From: Chelatococcus sambhunathii
GTDB taxonomy: Bacteria > Pseudomonadota > Alphaproteobacteria > Rhizobiales > Beijerinckiaceae
Assembly: GCF_001418005.1 (NCBI RefSeq)
Contig: NZ_LIOL01000006.1
Span: 242,042 to 306,041, forward strand
Reading direction: 5' to 3'
Length of the DNA stretch: 64,000 nucleotides
The translations under genes were made by a program, and so were the position numbers. Position 1 is the first letter of the stretch; the number at the start of each line of letters is the position of its first letter. Below are positions 50,745-58,114 of the stretch, piece by piece. The notes below the pieces were generated by a model. It did no database searches, was not told the origin of the DNA, and was given only the letters and a program-made list of their open reading frames with translations.

Positions 50745-50829
50745 GCGGGGGTGGGCACGAGATTTGCTATCGGCGCCGCGGCCGGTTCAAGCCGGTCAGC
50801 GCCGTCGTTCAACCGGGCGGGATGGTCCC

Positions 50830-51693
50830 TTGTTCTACGCTCAACTTGCTGTCAACGGCCTCGTCCAGGGGCTCGTGGTCGGCCTCGGCGCACTGGCGCT
50901 CACCCTCGTCTTCGGCATCGCCCGCTTCCCCAATGCGGCGACGGGCGACACCATGACCTTCGGTGCCTACACGGCGCTCACGGTCCACAAGGCCAGCGGC
51001 TCGCTCGCGCTCGGCAGCATCGCAGCCGTTGGTGGTGCGGCGGTGCTGGCGCTTGTCGCCTATCTCACCGTCTTCAAGCGCCTTGCCGGGCGCTCGGTGG
51101 TGTCGCTGCTCGTTGCCTCCATCGGCATCGGCTTCATGATCAGGGCCGGGCTCGGCGTCGCCTTCGGCCACCAGCAGCAGGTGTTCAACGTGCCCCTGTC
51201 GCGGCCGATCCGCATCGCCGGGCTCGCCATCAACCCGCTCGACCTACAGCTGGCGACCGTCGCCGTCGTCGCGCTCGCCGCCGTCTTCGCCATCCTCTAT
51301 CTCACGCCCATTGGCCGGCAGATGCGCGCCGTGGCGGACAACCGGGACCTCGCCCGCGTTTCCGGCATCCGCCCCGAGCGGGTAATGACGGCCATGTGGC
51401 TCATCGCCGGTGGCGTCTCGGCGGTCGGCGGCATGATGCTCGGAATCAAGACCATCGTCTCGCCGGAGGTCGGCTGGGAGATGCTGCTGCCGATCTTCGC
51501 CGCCACCATCCTCGGCGGCATCGGCAGCCCGGTTGGTGCGGTCGTCGCCGGGCTCGTCCTCGGCGTGGCGCAGGAGGTGTCGACGCCCTTCGTCGGCTTC
51601 ACCTACAAGATCGCCTTGTCCTTCGTCGTGCTGCTCGCCGTGCTCCTGGTGCGGCCGCGCGGCCTCTTCGGACGCATCGAGGGAGTACGCTGA
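50830..51693 (+). CDS. Liv-type ABC permease (LivH)
   Basis: A permease of about 287 residues with 8 hydrophobic segments and the LivH pattern: QLAVNGLVQGLVVGLGALAL at the start, then TPIGRQMRAVADNRDLARVS. The TTG at 50830 is the most natural start (FYAQLAVNGL). The frame extends upstream to 50764 through sequence next to the REP-like element that does not look coding. The stop overlaps the ATG of the next permease gene by one base (TGATG). Confidence 0.85.
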   Translation: MFYAQLAVNGLVQGLVVGLGALALTLVFGIARFPNAATGDTMTFGAYTALTVHKASGSLALGSIAAVGGAAVLALVAYLTVFKRLAGRSVVSLLVASIGIGFMIRAGLGVAFGHQQQVFNVPLSRPIRIAGLAINPLDLQLATVAVVALAAVFAILYLTPIGRQMRAVADNRDLARVSGIRPERVMTAMWLIAGGVSAVGGMMLGIKTIVSPEVGWEMLLPIFAATILGGIGSPVGAVVAGLVLGVAQEVSTPFVGFTYKIALSFVVLLAVLLVRPRGLFGRIEGVR

Positions 51694-52580
51694 TGGACGC
51701 CTATCTCGCGGCGATCGCGATCATCGCGCTCATCTACATGCTCCTGTCGCTGGGGCTGACCCTGCAATACGGGCTGACCGGCCTCATCAACTTCGGCCAT
51801 GTGGGCTTCTTCGCCATCGGCGCCTACACCTCCGCCCTCCTCTCGCTGCAGGGCCTGCCGCTCGCGCTCACCATCCCCGCCGCGGCGGTGACGGCGGGCC
51901 TCGCGGCCTGGCCCATCGGCCTCATCTCGCTCAGGCTGCGCGACGACTATTTCGCCATCGTCACCCTCGGCTTCTCGGAAACGGTGCGCCTCGTCATCAC
52001 CAGCGAGAAATGGCTCACCAACGGCGTGCAGGGCATCCCCGGCATTCCGCGTCTGTTCGAGACCATCTCGGTGGGCATCGGCGCGCAGCTCGCCGTCATG
52101 GGCCTCATCCTCGCCGTCACGCTCGCCGCGATCTACGCCATGCGCCGCATCGTCGCGAGCCCGTTCGGCCGCGTCATCGAGGCCATCCGCGACAACGAGG
52201 AGGCGCTGCAAGCGCTCGGCAAGGATCCGGCCGGCTTCAAGATCCAGGTGCTGATCCTCGGCTCGGCGCTGGCCGGCATCGCCGGGGCCTTCTACGCCCA
52301 CTACATCACCTACATCGTGCCGGACCAGTTCATCCCGCTCGTCACCTTCTACGTGTGGATGGCCATCATCATCGGCGGCGTCGGGCGCGTTTCGGGCGCC
52401 ATCGTCGGCACCGGCCTCCTGATGCTCTTCCTCGAAGGCTCGCGCTTCCTGCGCGACATCGTGCCGGGCGTCTCGGAAGTAGAGATGGCCTCGCTGCGCA
52501 TCGGCGTCGTCGGGCTGCTCCTCGTCCTCTTCACCATCTACCGCCCGCAGGGCCTCATGGGGGATTTCACCAAGCGATGA
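51693..52580 (+). CDS. Liv-type ABC permease (LivM)
   Basis: A 295-residue permease, the second half of the Liv channel. LivM signatures: LTLQYGLTGLINFGHVGFFA near residue 25 and SPFGRVIEAIRDNEEALQAL in the cytoplasmic loop. It overlaps the upstream permease gene by one base and the downstream ATPase gene by four, so the set is strictly co-translated. Confidence 0.93.
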   Translation: MDAYLAAIAIIALIYMLLSLGLTLQYGLTGLINFGHVGFFAIGAYTSALLSLQGLPLALTIPAAAVTAGLAAWPIGLISLRLRDDYFAIVTLGFSETVRLVITSEKWLTNGVQGIPGIPRLFETISVGIGAQLAVMGLILAVTLAAIYAMRRIVASPFGRVIEAIRDNEEALQALGKDPAGFKIQVLILGSALAGIAGAFYAHYITYIVPDQFIPLVTFYVWMAIIIGGVGRVSGAIVGTGLLMLFLEGSRFLRDIVPGVSEVEMASLRIGVVGLLLVLFTIYRPQGLMGDFTKR

Positions 52581-53335
52581 GCCTCCAAGTCACCAATATC
52601 TCCAAGGCCTTCGGCGGCTTCAAGGCGCTCTCGGGCGTCTCGCTCGAGGTGCCCATGGGCGGCCTCGTCGGCCTCATCGGCCCGAACGGCGCCGGCAAGT
52701 CGACGCTCTTTTCGGTCATCTCCGGCTTCATGCCGCCGGACGAAGGCGCGATCGGGTTCGACGGCAGGAGCCTCGACGGGCTGAACCCCGCCGGGCGCGC
52801 CCGCACCGGCCTCGTGCGCACCTTCCAGGTGCCGCGCGAGTTCGCCCATCTCACCGTGCGCGAGAACATGATGGCAGCGGCACCCGGCCAGACCGGCGAG
52901 AGCCTCGTCGGCCTTTTCCTCCGCGCCGGCAAGGTGCGCGAGGAGGAAGAGAGGCTCGCCGAGGAGGTCCGCGAGGTCATCCGCTTTCTCCGGCTGGAGC
53001 GGGTCGCCGACGAGCCGGCGGGCAAGCTCTCGGGCGGACAGAAGAAGCTCGTCGAGCTCGGCCGGGCGCTCCTCGTCAAGCCGCGGCTCATCCTCCTCGA
53101 CGAGCCCTTCGCCGGTGTCAATCCAGTGCTCATCGGCGAGATCATGGAGCGCATCCGCGAGCTCAACGGGCGGGGCATCGGCTTCCTCGTTATCGAGCAC
53201 GACCTCGAGGCGCTGACGCGGCTCGCCCCGCAGCTCTACGTCATGGACCAGGGCCGTATCCTCACCATGGGCGCGCCCGACGCCGTGCTCGCCGATGCGC
53301 GCGTGCGCGAAGCCTATCTCGGAGGCGCAGTGTGA
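52577..53335 (+). CDS. Liv-type ABC ATPase (LivG)
   Basis: A 252-residue ATPase: Walker A GPNGAGKST, Q-loop VRTFQVPREFAHLTVRENMM, signature LSGGQKKLVELGRAL, Walker B LILLDEPFAGVNP and H-loop IEHD. The GVNP after Walker B and the long segment before the signature mark the LivG branch. It overlaps LivM by 4 bases and LivF by 4. Confidence 0.93.
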   Translation: MSLQVTNISKAFGGFKALSGVSLEVPMGGLVGLIGPNGAGKSTLFSVISGFMPPDEGAIGFDGRSLDGLNPAGRARTGLVRTFQVPREFAHLTVRENMMAAAPGQTGESLVGLFLRAGKVREEEERLAEEVREVIRFLRLERVADEPAGKLSGGQKKLVELGRALLVKPRLILLDEPFAGVNPVLIGEIMERIRELNGRGIGFLVIEHDLEALTRLAPQLYVMDQGRILTMGAPDAVLADARVREAYLGGAV

Positions 53336-54045
53336 CCATCCTCGCCATCGACAACCTCAAGGGCGGCTATTCCGAGGTCGACATCCTCAACGGCATCGAT
53401 CTTTCCCTCAGCGAGGGCGAGATCCTGACCGTGGCCGGCACCAACGGCGCCGGCAAGTCGACCCTCGCCAAGGCGATCGTCGGCCTCCTGCCGCGCGTCT
53501 CGGGCGCCGTGCGCATCGGCGGGCGCGACATCCTCGGCCTGCCGGCGGAGGACCGCATCGGCCTCGGCATCGGCTACGTGCCGCAGGTCGCCAACATCTT
53601 CCCCTCGCTCAGCATTCTGGAAAACCTGCAGGTGGTGCAGGGCGTGAAGGACCATAAAGCACGCATCGCGGAGCTGTTCGCGCTGTTTCCCCTGCTCGGG
53701 GAGCGGCGGCGCACCCGCGCCGGCAGCCTCTCGGGCGGCGAGCGCCAGCAGCTCGCCTTCGCCCGCGCGCTGATGCCGCGGCCCAGGCTGATGATCCTCG
53801 ACGAACCGACGGCGGCGCTGTCGCCGGCGCGCGTGGCCGACGTCTTCTCGCTCATCGCCCGGCTGCCGTCGCTCGGCGTCACCGTGCTCATGGTCGAACA
53901 GCGCGCGCGCCAGGCGCTCGCCATCTCGGATCGCGGCTGCATCCTCGACGGCGGCAAGGTGGCGCTCGAGGGAGCGGCGACGACGCTGCTCGCCGACGAG
54001 CGGGCGGCCGAGCTCTACCTCGGCCGCGGCCGCACGGAAGGCTGA
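53332..54045 (+). CDS. Liv-type ABC ATPase (LivF)
   Basis: A 237-residue ATPase: Walker A GTNGAGKST, Q-loop YVPQVANIFPSLSILENL, signature LSGGERQQLAFARAL, Walker B LMILDEPTAALSP and H-loop VEQRA. Typical LivF. It starts with GTG at 53332 inside the livG stop region. Last gene of the transporter set; the DUF3830 gene converges 5 bases later. Confidence 0.93.
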   Translation: MTILAIDNLKGGYSEVDILNGIDLSLSEGEILTVAGTNGAGKSTLAKAIVGLLPRVSGAVRIGGRDILGLPAEDRIGLGIGYVPQVANIFPSLSILENLQVVQGVKDHKARIAELFALFPLLGERRRTRAGSLSGGERQQLAFARALMPRPRLMILDEPTAALSPARVADVFSLIARLPSLGVTVLMVEQRARQALAISDRGCILDGGKVALEGAATTLLADERAAELYLGRGRTEG

Positions 54046-54050
54046 CGCCC

Positions 54051-54470
54051 TCAGACGCGCTCGAAGGAAATGTCCTGCGCCCCCTCCCACAGCACCTTGG
54101 TGCCGAGCTCGGACAGCTTGTCGAGGTTGCTGGTGATGGTCAGGAAGTGGTTGCCGGCGAGGGGGCCGGCCATGCTGGCGAAGGCGACGCGGCCGTAGGC
54201 GAGCAGGATCTCCGTCTCGCTCACGCCGCCGGGATAGAGCACGACCTCGCCCGGCGCCGGATAGCAGGTGGCGTTCTCGTAGCCGACGCCGAACTGGAGA
54301 TCACCGAGCGGGATCCAGACCGCCTGGCCGCTCCAGCGCACGTGGATCGCCTTGTTGCGGAAGGGCAGATGCTTCAGGAAGGCGGCGCAAGTCGCCGGTG
54401 CCTTCTCGGTTTCGAGCCGCGCGTCGAAGCTGATGCCAGCCAGCGTGATGACGAGTTTCTCCACACTCAT
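54051..54470 (-). CDS. DUF3830 (cyclophilin-like) protein
   Basis: A 139-residue protein of the DUF3830 family with a cyclophilin-like beta-barrel: SFDARLETEKAPATCAAFLK, then HVRWSGQAVWIPLGDLQFG and ENATCYPAPGEVVLYPGG. Function unknown. The family often occurs beside amidohydrolases and ABC importers, as here, which suggests a role in the same catabolic unit, perhaps as a ring-opening or isomerising enzyme. The ATG at 54470 was chosen as the family start. Encoded on the opposite strand to the transporter genes. Confidence 0.85.
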   Translation of the reverse strand: MSVEKLVITLAGISFDARLETEKAPATCAAFLKHLPFRNKAIHVRWSGQAVWIPLGDLQFGVGYENATCYPAPGEVVLYPGGVSETEILLAYGRVAFASMAGPLAGNHFLTITSNLDKLSELGTKVLWEGAQDISFERV

Positions 54471-54895
54471 GCTCCCTGCCTGAGACGGGCGGCCGGGCGC
54501 CCTCGCGCACAGCCAACCGTCCGGTCGATCTCTCGCCGCGCTGTTCGACGGCTCGCCGTTTCTCGCCCGGCGCCGCGGCACGGGCAAGCCCGTTCCGTCG
54601 GCATTGGCGCCGGGCCTCGTGATTTGCACAAGGCGAGGCGCGGCTATGCCGCCACGCGAACGGCCCGGCGGGCACGAAGAATCCTCCAAATGGCCCCAAT
54701 CGTCGTCCAGTCAGGGCTCATGTGTTACGGCGCGCGCAAACATCCGATTCGCTACCTCCGGCTGACGCATGTCGTCACCCGGACCGGGAGCGCGAACGCC
54801 TGACGAGAAGACGAACGCCGCACCCGCTCCGGGCCCCCCGCACACCGAACCATCGCTGTGTTGTCGCGCGCATTGGCGCGCACGGAGGTCGAGCC
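54471..54895. other. Intergenic region with no recognised gene
   Basis: About 425 GC-rich bases between the divergent DUF3830 and zinc-ribbon genes. One 37-codon frame starts at 54691 without a ribosome-binding site; I do not call it. No repeat or RNA structure stood out. Presumably promoters for both neighbours. Confidence 0.5.
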
Positions 54896-55102
54896 GTGAC
54901 GACTGGTGCCCGAATGTTGTTCTGTGATGCGTGCAGCCGCAGCGTGCCGCGCGCGGCCGTGCGCTGCCCCTGGTGCTTCAGGCCGGTGCATGCCGGCATC
55001 GCGGATGCGCGCGTTTCCGGCGGGCACGTCTATTTTCCGCGCCCCGACGCGGAACGGCAGCCCCGCCCCCGCAAGGACACCAGCGGCAAAGAGACACCAT
55101 GA
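54896..55102 (+). CDS. Small zinc-ribbon-like protein
   Basis: A 68-residue protein with two CxxC knuckles (CDAC and CPWC, 11 residues between the pairs) followed by a polar, basic tail. A single treble-clef or zinc-ribbon metal site is likely. The GTG start at 54896 has a textbook GGAGG 7 bases upstream; ATG at 54914 is an alternative. Function unknown. It precedes the truncated haemoglobin gene by 148 bases on the same strand. Confidence 0.6.
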   Translation: MTTGARMLFCDACSRSVPRAAVRCPWCFRPVHAGIADARVSGGHVYFPRPDAERQPRPRKDTSGKETP

Positions 55103-55250
55103 CCCGTCGCGGGCAGAGGCTTCTGCGCACGGACGGCCGTTGATATGGTGCCGCCCGTCGACCATGGACGCGGAACAATCATGACGGGAATCCGAGCGGC
55201 GCACGCACGACGGCGGCGACAGCGCCGGCGAACCCGGCATCGACGAGGCA

Positions 55251-55634
55251 ATGATCGAGCGTGTGGTGCGGGCCTTCTATGCCAAGGTCCGCGACGACGA
55301 CCTCCTCGGGCCCGTCTTTGCCGCCCATATCGTCGACTGGGAGCCGCATCTTCAGCAAATCTGCGCCTTCTGGTCCTCGGTGACGCTGAAGAGCGGGCGC
55401 TACAGCGGCCGGCCGATGGCGAAGCACCTGCCGCTTCCGGTCGATGCGCGCCACTTCGACCGCTGGCTGGCGCTGTTCGAGGAGACGGCGCGCGACCTGT
55501 GCCCGCCCGCCGCGGCCGCGCGCTTTACGACCCATGCGAAGACCATCGCGGAGAGCCTCGAACTCGGCATCGCGACCCGCAACGGCCGACTTCTCATGCG
55601 CGGCGAGCGCTTCTGGAGGGGGAGCGACGGCTGA
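55251..55634 (+). CDS. Group III truncated haemoglobin
   Basis: A 127-residue 2-on-2 globin of group III (trHbP class). Conserved features: RAFYAKVRDDDLLGPVF with the B10 Tyr, the long HLQQICAFWSSV helix, AKHLPLP, and HFDRWLALFEE with the proximal His and the G8 Trp. Group III globins bind O2, NO or small ligands; roles in nitrosative or microaerobic conditions are proposed. GACGAGG precedes the ATG. Convergent with mgtE. Confidence 0.88.
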   Translation: MIERVVRAFYAKVRDDDLLGPVFAAHIVDWEPHLQQICAFWSSVTLKSGRYSGRPMAKHLPLPVDARHFDRWLALFEETARDLCPPAAAARFTTHAKTIAESLELGIATRNGRLLMRGERFWRGSDG

Positions 55635-55696
55635 ACGCCGGCCCGGCCAGCGGGGCCGCCGCTATCGGCCGGGCGACGTTGACTTCCCGCCTTCTC

Positions 55697-57079
55697 CTAT
55701 CCTGCGTTCAGCAGGTGTCCAAGGAAGGCATAGGCGAGGCTGAAGTAGATGAGTACGCCGAGCAAATCCATGACCGACGTGATCAGGGGCGAGCTCAACG
55801 TCGCGGGATCGGTGCCGATGCGGCGCGCGGCGAAGGGCAGCAGGGCGCCGATGAGGCCGCCCAGCACGGTGCAGATCGCCATGGACAGGCCGACGACCAG
55901 GAGGACATCGCCTCCCACACCCTTGCTGAAGAAGGCCAGCACGGCCTCGAGCGCCGCGATCACGACGCCCAGCGCCAGGGCGACCGGAATCTCGCGCCGG
56001 ATCACGAACCACACGTCGCGCCAACGCAGCTTCACGTCGCCGATCGCCATGGCGCGGATGACGAGGGTAGCCGACTGGCTACCCGTATTTCCGCCCATGT
56101 CGACGATGGGGGCGATGAAGGCCGCGAGGATGATCACCCGATCGAGCATCTCCTCCTGCGCGGCGACAAAGGTGCTGGTGATGACGCCGAAGATGGTCAG
56201 CAGGACGAGCCAGAAGGCGCGCACCCGGAACATCTGCATGAAGCTCGAGGCCAGCAGATCGAGGTCGGGGCCGCCCCCCACCGCCGCGTTGCCGCCGAAC
56301 TGGGCCACGCGCCGACCGCGCTGGGCCTCGGCCACGTCCATCGCATCGTCCACCGTGACGATGCCGACGAGCGCATCGCCGCCGTTGACGATCGGCAGGG
56401 CCAGCAGGTCATAGTCGGCGATCTTCCGCGCCACCTCGTCGCGCTTGTCCTGAACGTGGGCGAAGATCACGCCCTTGCGCATGATGTCGGCCACGCGCAC
56501 CTCGTCGCGGGCAAGCAGGAGGTCGCGCAGGGAGAGGACGCCGACGAGGCGGCGGGCCCCATCGACCACGTAGGCCTCGTAGATCGTCTCCTTGTCCGGG
56601 GCTTCGTTGCGCAGCCGGTCGATCGCTTCGCGGGCGGTGAGATCGGGTGCCAGAACGGCATAGTCCGAGGTCATGAGCGAGCCGGCCGTGCCCTCGGGGT
56701 AGGCAGCAAGCCGGCGGATGTCCTCGCGCTCCGCGTGGGCGATGCCGGGCAGGAGCGCCTGCTGCTGCCTCGGCGTCAGGCGGTTGAACAGATCGGCACG
56801 CTCGTCGTGCGACATGGCGGTCACGAGCCGGGCGAGGTCGCTGCGGCTCAACTCGTCCGCAATGGCGACCTGCGTGGCCGGCGCGAAATAGCCAAAGACC
56901 TCGGCCGCCTGGCGCTCGGGCAGCAGAAGAAGGATCTTGGCGATGTCGCGGGGATCAAGCTCACCGGCAGCGGCAGCAATATCGGCGACATGGCGATCGG
57001 CAAGCGCCGCCTTGATCGCGGCGCGGTCGTCATGGGCGAGATGGCCGCGGAAATCGGCGGCGGTGATGATGGCGGTCAT
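55697..57079 (-). CDS. mgtE: MgtE magnesium transporter/channel
   Basis: A 460-residue MgtE. It has an N-terminal superhelical domain (about 1-130), two CBS domains (about 135-260; VADIMRKGVIFAHVQDKRDEV and LPIVNGGDALVGIVTVDDAM) that sense cytosolic Mg2+, a plug helix, and five membrane helices. The GGNTGSQSATLVIRAMA and DPATLSSPLITSVMDLLGV segments include the pore Asp. Length and motifs are normal. The start at 57079 has CGGAG 9 bases upstream, partly buried in a hairpin. A long structured leader with small ORFs precedes it. Confidence 0.96.
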   Translation of the reverse strand: MTAIITAADFRGHLAHDDRAAIKAALADRHVADIAAAAGELDPRDIAKILLLLPERQAAEVFGYFAPATQVAIADELSRSDLARLVTAMSHDERADLFNRLTPRQQQALLPGIAHAEREDIRRLAAYPEGTAGSLMTSDYAVLAPDLTAREAIDRLRNEAPDKETIYEAYVVDGARRLVGVLSLRDLLLARDEVRVADIMRKGVIFAHVQDKRDEVARKIADYDLLALPIVNGGDALVGIVTVDDAMDVAEAQRGRRVAQFGGNAAVGGGPDLDLLASSFMQMFRVRAFWLVLLTIFGVITSTFVAAQEEMLDRVIILAAFIAPIVDMGGNTGSQSATLVIRAMAIGDVKLRWRDVWFVIRREIPVALALGVVIAALEAVLAFFSKGVGGDVLLVVGLSMAICTVLGGLIGALLPFAARRIGTDPATLSSPLITSVMDLLGVLIYFSLAYAFLGHLLNAG

Positions 57080-57088
57080 GTCTTAACT

Positions 57089-57116
57089 CCGTCGGCAGAT
57101 GGGACGCCGCCGACGG
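57089..57116 (-). promoter_or_regulatory. Hairpin overlapping the mgtE Shine-Dalgarno
   Basis: Perfect 8-base arms CCGTCGGC / GCCGACGG around a 12-base loop. In the minus-strand mRNA the 3' arm ends in the GG of the GGAG ribosome-binding site of mgtE, so folding would hide part of it. It starts 11 bases after the stop codon of a 35-codon ORF, close enough for a ribosome on that ORF to open or close it. Confidence 0.5.
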
Positions 57117-57127
57117 GGGACCGGCCA

Positions 57128-57235
57128 TCAGTGCGGTGGCAGGCGCGCGCGTCGGCGGGCTGTCGGGGTCGTCTTGCGGGGGAGGGCCACGAAGCTGGAG
57201 CGCCGCGTGGCCAAGCGACTAGATCCGTCTTCCAT
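57128..57235 (-). CDS. Small Arg/Pro-rich leader ORF immediately upstream of mgtE
   Basis: A 35-codon ORF with CAGGAG 7 bases before its ATG at 57235. The product is strongly basic (10 Arg/Lys), with a C-terminal half PRKTTPTARRRARLPPH. It ends 48 bases before mgtE and just before the hairpin that covers the mgtE ribosome-binding site. Salmonella mgtA is controlled by a Pro/Arg-rich leader peptide (MgtL), so a similar translational sensor is an attractive guess. High GC makes chance ORFs common, so coding is unproven. Confidence 0.4.
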   Translation of the reverse strand: MEDGSSRLATRRSSFVALPRKTTPTARRRARLPPH

Positions 57236-57385
57236 GTTCGGTCTCCTGAATGCCGTCAGGCCGCCGGACGGCAGCCGGCCTCGGGCCTGTGATGGGCCGC
57301 GCCGCGGATCGTGATCCGGACGTGCCGCCTGATACAACGACGGGTGTCGACGTCTGCTGCGTCCTCGTGCAACGACCACCGGCCA

Positions 57386-57550
57386 TCAAGCCGGCCAGTC
57401 GCCGTAGCGACGCGCCAACTGCGAAACGGGCCGCGACTGGGCCGGCGCACGGGCACAAGGAAGCGGACCGGGCAGGCGCTCCCGGCGGCCGGCGAACCGC
57501 CGGTCCGGTGTCGGCCGGCGGGCATGCGAGAGGAAGATGATTGTCTCCAT
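57386..57550 (-). CDS. Small Arg/Pro-rich ORF at the start of the mgtE leader
   Basis: A 54-codon ORF whose ATG at 57550 has one of the best Shine-Dalgarno sequences in the window (AGGAGGTGAACG then ATG). The product is basic and Pro-rich (METIIFLSHARRPTPDRR to RRYGDWPA). The ribosome-binding site is the 3' arm of a strong hairpin (57552-57596). Its stop overlaps, as TGATG, a second 55-codon frame (57219-57386), which in turn overlaps the start of the 35-codon ORF. This gives a possible chain of coupled translation towards mgtE. No homologue is recognised. Confidence 0.4.
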   Translation of the reverse strand: METIIFLSHARRPTPDRRFAGRRERLPGPLPCARAPAQSRPVSQLARRYGDWPA

Positions 57551-57551
57551 C

Positions 57552-57596
57552 GTTCACCTCCTGCGATCCCCCTCGGCGAGGGGGCGGGAGGTGAAC
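57552..57596 (-). promoter_or_regulatory. Long hairpin sequestering the leader ORF ribosome-binding site
   Basis: Outer 10-base perfect stem GTTCACCTCC / GGAGGTGAAC and inner 7-base stem CCCCCTC / GAGGGGG with a 3-base loop, separated by a small internal loop. In the minus-strand transcript the 3' outer arm is exactly the Shine-Dalgarno of the 54-codon ORF. No T tract follows, so it is not a terminator. Confidence 0.65.
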
Positions 57597-57603
57597 GGGG
57601 CCG

Positions 57604-57700
57604 ACCCTTAGGTCCGAATGCCGCCGCTCACCCGGCCCTGGCCGGGAGCGATCACCTCATTCCGCAATGGCGCCCGCCACCGGGCGCCACAACTAGGGTA
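57604..57700 (-). ncRNA. Candidate structured leader RNA (riboswitch-like) of mgtE
   Basis: A closing stem ACCCT (57604-57608) with AGGGT (57696-57700) encloses two stem-loops. One is stacked (GAATG/CATTC, CGCT/AGCG and CCCGGC/GCCGGG, 57616-57662). The other is a perfect 9-base stem with a 4-base loop (57669-57690). The three-way layout directly before the ribosome-binding-site hairpin suggests an aptamer plus expression platform, with Mg2+ as the natural ligand to test. It does not resemble the M-box sequence I know. High GC can give fortuitous stems. Confidence 0.4.
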
Positions 57701-58114
57701 ACTGTCCATGACATTCTCTGCGGGAAGACATGTCTGCGGCCAAACGGCTGCAGACGCTCGCGCACTACGCCCTCGACGCGCGGGAATCAAGTGCAAAATC
57801 GGTTCTCAAACCGTCTGCCTGGCGTAACACTCGACAAAGTGGATTCCGAGCTGGCCGCAGGAGCGTTCTCGCGACAAACCGTCCGGCAAGTTGGCGCTTG
57901 GTGACGATGGCCAGCACGCCGGGCAGCATCGCACGCACAGGGCTCCCGGCAAGAGCGCGAGCAAGAGCACCAGCCACCACCAGGCGCGTAGAGAAAGGTG
58001 CCGGCGACATGGGATGCCCGGCAGGAAGGACGGATACGCCCCAGCCATGTTTGCCCGACGGCCCCGCACACGCCTCTTGGCTGCGGCGATCCTGGAAGAC
58101 ATGGCCGCCCGTCG
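57701..58114. other. Intergenic region between the mgtE leader and the L,D-transpeptidase-like gene
   Basis: About 410 bases that presumably hold the mgtE promoter. A near-perfect 10-base inverted repeat with an AAAC loop (57732-57755) is visible; no T tract follows. Two overlapping minus-strand frames of about 80 codons encode hydrophobic or basic peptides without ribosome-binding sites, and I do not call them. Confidence 0.45.

Noticed and set aside
54691..54804. A 37-codon frame in the gap before the zinc-ribbon gene
   Set aside because: No ribosome-binding site, no recognisable composition or motif.
57219..57386. A 55-codon frame between the two leader ORFs, starting at a TGATG overlap
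   Set aside because: It has no Shine-Dalgarno of its own. It is kept only as part of the leader finding because of the coupling; coding is unsupported.
57765..58102. Two overlapping minus-strand frames, one with a hydrophobic WWLVLLLALLPGALC segment, downstream of the YkuD gene
   Set aside because: Neither has a ribosome-binding site. They overlap in different frames, so at most one could be real, and the high GC content alone gives long open frames here.
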